5,410 nt of DNA from Pseudomonadota bacterium (GTDB lineage: Bacteria > Pseudomonadota > Alphaproteobacteria > Rhizobiales > Rhizobiaceae). Position 1 is the stretch's first letter, and every line of letters begins with the position of its first letter. The notes below the pieces were generated by a model, which was not told the DNA's origin, did not search any database, and saw only the letters and a program-made list of their open reading frames with translations. Position numbers and translations under genes: made by a program. Shown in pieces: positions 4,417-5,410 of the stretch. The stretch lies in NCBI GenBank assembly GCA_023428515.1, contig JAEYXI010000338.1, positions 1-5,410 on the forward strand, given 5' to 3'.

Positions 4417-5410
4417 ATGAAGCTTCTTAGCCTTGTCTCAGGGCTGGCTGCGGCTGTCTGCATTTCGGCCGCGACCATTCCTACGCCGGTGAAGGCCAAC
4501 GAGTATATCTCATTCGGGTCCGCTAATAGCGGCACCTCGCAATATGTCTATGCGGGCATGATGATCGGTCTCGCCCGCCCCCATCTGCCCGACCTTCGTA
4601 TCACCAACGAAGCGGTGAGCAGCACGACGCAGAACCTCGATCTGCTGCGGCGCGGCGAAGTGCAGATGGCGATTGTCTCGCCGGAGCGGCTCTACTACGC
4701 CGTGAACGGCCAGGGCGACTACAAGGACCAGAAGATTCCCGGCGCGATCCTGTGGGTGATGAACGACCAGGCCACGATCATGTTCGTGCGCGCCGATTCC
4801 GACATAAAGAGCTTCGCCGATCTGAAGGGCAAGCGGGTCAATCTGGGCCCGGCGGGTTCGTCCAACGAGGTCAAAAACACCAAGATTCTCGAAGCCTATG
4901 GCTATGAGCGCAAGCCCGGAACCAAATCGGATTTCACCGACCTGACGGCGGTTCGCCTGTCGCATCCTGAAGCGGCGAACGCGTTGGCCGAAGGAGCGAT
5001 CGACGCTGCCATCGCCACGCAGCCCGTGCCCGATCCGTCCTTCAGTGAAGTCGGCTTCTCCCTGCCGCTTCGCTATATCGGTGTCGAAGAGGCGATGCTG
5101 CCGAAAGTCGCTGAAGTCTACCCGTGGATGTGGTCCACCAAGGTGCCGGCGGGCAGCTTCAAGGGGCAGGACGCGGATCTCGTGACGATCGGCGACCGCA
5201 ACTACGTGATCGGGCACGCGACGAATCTGTCAGAAAAGGCCGCCTACGAACTCACCAAGACCTATGTGGAACAGCTGCTGCCGGAAATGGCGAAGCAGGT
5301 GAACTATCTCGGCCCCTACGCCGCCGACCCGAATCTGCTGGCCGGCCCGTGGCCGGTGGCCGGTCATCCGGGCGCGCTCAAATACTATGCCGAGCGCGGC
5401 ATCACCCCGC
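4417..5410 (+). CDS. TRAP transporter solute-binding protein, TAXI family (3' end cut by the window)
   Basis: This is a periplasmic binding protein that delivers a solute to a TRAP membrane permease of the DctQM-fusion type. 331 codons are present without a stop. Residues 1-27 look like a Sec signal peptide (MKLLSLVSGLAAAVC... ending PVKA, cut before Asn28). Cys15 is not in a lipobox context. The mature part starts with YISFGSANSGTSQYVYAG, the glycine/serine-rich opening of TAXI proteins. It continues with NLDLLRRGEVQMAIVSPE at 73-90, FADLKGKRVNLGPAGSSNEV at 133-152, and HPGALKYYAERGI at 317-329, which is normally close to the C-terminus. Probably only a few to a few tens of residues are missing. 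AGGGAGG at 4405-4411 lies 5 bases before the ATG, a strong ribosome site. The permease gene should follow to the right. Known TAXI ligands include dicarboxylates and glutamate; here a sugar acid is suggested only by the GntR-like repressor. Confidence 0.93.
   Translation, partial: MKLLSLVSGLAAAVCISAATIPTPVKANEYISFGSANSGTSQYVYAGMMIGLARPHLPDLRITNEAVSSTTQNLDLLRRGEVQMAIVSPERLYYAVNGQGDYKDQKIPGAILWVMNDQATIMFVRADSDIKSFADLKGKRVNLGPAGSSNEVKNTKILEAYGYERKPGTKSDFTDLTAVRLSHPEAANALAEGAIDAAIATQPVPDPSFSEVGFSLPLRYIGVEEAMLPKVAEVYPWMWSTKVPAGSFKGQDADLVTIGDRNYVIGHATNLSEKAAYELTKTYVEQLLPEMAKQVNYLGPYAADPNLLAGPWPVAGHPGALKYYAERGITP

Noticed and set aside
4005..4430. Plus-strand open frame of 141 codons over the lacI-type 5' end and the promoter region
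   Set aside because: It is antisense to the helix-turn-helix region and runs through the operators and the TAXI ribosome site, so it is a shadow.
4510..5217. Long minus-strand open frame of 235 codons opposite the TAXI gene
   Set aside because: The plus strand has a clear TAXI protein with signal peptide and ribosome site. The minus frame is rich in Arg/His/Gly in a way typical of antisense frames in GC-rich genes.
1..5410. CRISPR array, tRNA, rRNA, complete insertion sequence or toxin-antitoxin pair
   Set aside because: I looked for regular repeats, tRNA-like arms, transposase motifs with inverted ends and small paired genes, and found none that hold up.

Overview
The window most likely comes from a repABC-type plasmid or chromid of an alphaproteobacterium, probably Hyphomicrobiales or Rhodobacterales. 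The evidence is a full RepA partition ATPase gene whose 3' side leads into a perfect palindrome fitting the parS consensus of that replicon family (GTT-N4-GC-N4-AAC). The DNA is GC-rich, and the remaining genes (short-chain dehydrogenase, LacI-family repressor, TRAP-TAXI binding protein) are typical accessory catabolic cargo in that group. The genus cannot be fixed from sequence alone.

Layout. Bases 1-20 hold the parS-like palindrome. repA follows on the minus strand (68 to about 1306), so repB and repC should lie beyond the left edge. Upstream of repA, at about 1310-1800, is a mixed stretch. It has a possible 59-codon minus-strand reading frame, a perfect 14-bp palindrome, and a frameshifted N-terminal stub of a fumarylacetoacetate-hydrolase (FAH) family gene. 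Next is an intact minus-strand SDR dehydrogenase (1805-2539), closest in motifs to 2-keto-3-deoxy-L-fuconate dehydrogenase and animal BDH2. A 29-residue C-terminal stub of another minus-strand gene ends just before it.

Bases 2640-3010 carry a decayed plus-strand gene fragment in alternating frames. It has two modules resembling the C-terminal repeats of type IA topoisomerases, and a 10-bp direct repeat bounds it. Bases 3011-3278 show nothing recognisable. On the right, a LacI/GntR-type repressor gene (minus, 3279-4298) diverges from a TAXI-family solute-binding protein gene (plus, from 4417, running off the right edge).

How it fits together. The left third is replicon maintenance. The middle is a ruined catabolic operon in which only the SDR stays open. 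The order SDR then FAH hydrolase matches the non-phosphorylated L-fucose route, where 2-keto-3-deoxy-L-fuconate is oxidised and then cleaved to pyruvate and lactate. The right part is a regulated uptake module. A consensus -35 (TTGACA) is followed by two near-identical LacI-type operators centred 21 bp apart, one between -35 and -10 and one over the expected transcription start, so the repressor very probably controls the TAXI gene. I see no clear new defence or mobile system. The most notable items are the traces of operon decay next to a plasmid partition locus and the clean double operator.
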